From Nitrospiraceae bacterium (GTDB taxonomy: Bacteria; Nitrospirota; Nitrospiria; Nitrospirales; Nitrospiraceae), in the NCBI GenBank assembly GCA_014534095.1, contig JACVSD010000107.1, forward strand, positions 1-6,004: 6,004 bases of DNA, read 5' to 3'. Position numbers and translations under genes: made by a program. Below, one piece after another: positions 5,158 to 6,004 of this stretch. The notes beneath the pieces were generated by a model. That model did no database searches. It was not told the DNA's origin and saw only the letters and a list, made by a program, of their open reading frames with translations. Position 1 is the stretch's first letter. Each line of letters opens with the position of its first letter.

Positions 5158-6004
5158 CTAGACTCCTTCGATGACTTCAATGTTGGTGCGGGGGAGGACT
5201 GCGCGGGAGCCGTCGGGAAAGGCGACCTCGAGCACGCGCAGTTCGCTTTCAGTGGGGATCTTCTGCAGATCGGGCGGAAGGGCCGACACCTGGCCGATCT
5301 TGCCGAAGAGCGGGTCTCGGATAATCCTGACCGGATCGCCGATTTGGATGCCGCCTCGTTCGGGGAGCGCACCGCTGGTTGATACGACGGCGCGGGCCTT
5401 CGCCGGAATGATGATTTCCGGACGGATAACCCCCGCTCGAATCTGCGTGGCGCCCGAAATAGCCGCCTTCTCACCGGCATGGGCGGACAGTAGAGAGAAC
5501 GTTTTCTGAGCCATCGGGATCGTTCCGAACCCTTCCGTGAGGATAAGCGTGAAGCCCACCTGCTCCGTGCCGGTTATCGCGACGCCGAGATCATAGCCCA
5601 AAAGCGCCCGCAAGTCTTGGTCGTGGATGCCGCCCACCACCAGGCCGATGACTCCCACTTCCTGGGCCCGCCTCATCGCCGCCGCAGACAGAAACGAGCC
5701 GCCCACCACAATTTTGCCCTTCATGGCAGGCGTGAGGTGAGCGGGCGTGAGCGCTTCTTCTGGGGTGGCCACCGCGATGACCAATTCTCCGGACGTCTCT
5801 CCACCGATGCCGAATATGCCTTGAACCAAAGTGCAGGCACATTCGACGGTGACGCCCTGCCCCTGATGCGTTTCCACGATCGTCCCGTCAACGTAGCCCC
5901 GTAACTCCAACACCCGAGGCGGCTCCCGCAGCAGAACTTGACCCGTGACCATCGAGAGCGACTCCACCGTCCCGGTGACCGGCGATCGGATTTCGGTTTT
6001 GAAC
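5158..6004 (-). CDS. Conserved hypothetical protein with barrel-sandwich and KOW-like segments (5' end outside window)
   Basis: About 281 residues are visible before the TAG stop; the frame stays open to the right edge, so the start lies outside. A GTG at 5965-5967 could be mistaken for the start, but in-frame residues before it (IRSPVTGTVESLS) read as the first half of a biotinyl/lipoyl-like barrel-sandwich fold, continued by a second strand set ending GYVDGTIVE. The middle is rich in glycine and valine, with motifs IVVGGSFLSAAAMRRA, GLVVGGIHDQDL, LTEGFGTIPMA and ATQIRAGVIRPEIIIP. The C-terminus (GIQIGDPVRIIRDPLFGKIG, then a strand set ending in TNIEVIEGV) resembles a KOW/SH3-like barrel. 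I see no membrane helix in the visible part. From memory this is a conserved but unnamed bacterial family; no enzymatic motif is recognisable. It is followed by the DUF6754 gene after a 76-bp gap. Being a real gene is near certain; the function is unknown. Confidence 0.85.
   Translation of the reverse strand, partial: FKTEIRSPVTGTVESLSMVTGQVLLREPPRVLELRGYVDGTIVETHQGQGVTVECACTLVQGIFGIGGETSGELVIAVATPEEALTPAHLTPAMKGKIVVGGSFLSAAAMRRAQEVGVIGLVVGGIHDQDLRALLGYDLGVAITGTEQVGFTLILTEGFGTIPMAQKTFSLLSAHAGEKAAISGATQIRAGVIRPEIIIPAKARAVVSTSGALPERGGIQIGDPVRIIRDPLFGKIGQVSALPPDLQKIPTESELRVLEVAFPDGSRAVLPRTNIEVIEGV

Noticed and set aside
5082..5480. Upstream extension of the DUF6754 frame by 133 codons
   Set aside because: It overlaps the C-terminal coding region of the preceding gene in another frame, is arginine/serine-rich without domain signals, and would bury the signal peptide in the interior.

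Overview
The window is a slice of a bacterial chromosome of moderately high GC. All recognisable genes lie on the minus strand and are read from the right edge towards the left. Five closely packed genes, the first cut by the window edge, and a probable terminator at the far left look like the distal part of one operon. No promoter is visible, so transcription presumably starts beyond position 6004. Protein style and the T/G-rich intergenic repeats are compatible with Nitrospira or a relative (Nitrospirota). That is an impression from memory, not a test.

Layout in transcription order: (1) 3' part of a protein with a biotinyl/lipoyl-like segment at the window edge and a KOW/SH3-like tail (5158 to edge). 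(2) A secreted-then-anchored protein with signal peptide, fibronectin-III-like domain, membrane helix and a conserved domain I recognise as DUF6754 (3843-5081). (3) A six-helix membrane protein overlapping it by ATGA (3196-3846). (4) A bitopic protein with a soluble domain between two terminal membrane helices (2266-3111). (5) A multi-helix membrane protein 5 bp further on (1508-2260). (6) A MEMO/AmmeMemoRadiSam-B-like protein with an N-terminal PqqD-like domain and replaced metal-ligand positions (112-1362). A GC hairpin with a T-tract closes the block at about 31-60.

Genes 1-5 look like one uncharacterised envelope complex: four consecutive products are membrane proteins or membrane-anchored, and coupling is tight (overlap or 5 bp). 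The sequence does not reveal its biochemical role. The MEMO-like gene is at the end of the same strand but is separated by a repeat-bearing gap, so its functional link is weaker.

Two intergenic gaps each hold an unrelated imperfect inverted repeat (3114-3201 and about 1430-1497). In both, a strong AAGGAG abuts the upstream stop codon and the repeat lies between it and the next start codon. This looks like repeat insertion between a ribosome-binding site and its gene. The rest of the window is essentially coding; no tRNA, rRNA, CRISPR or transposase gene was seen.
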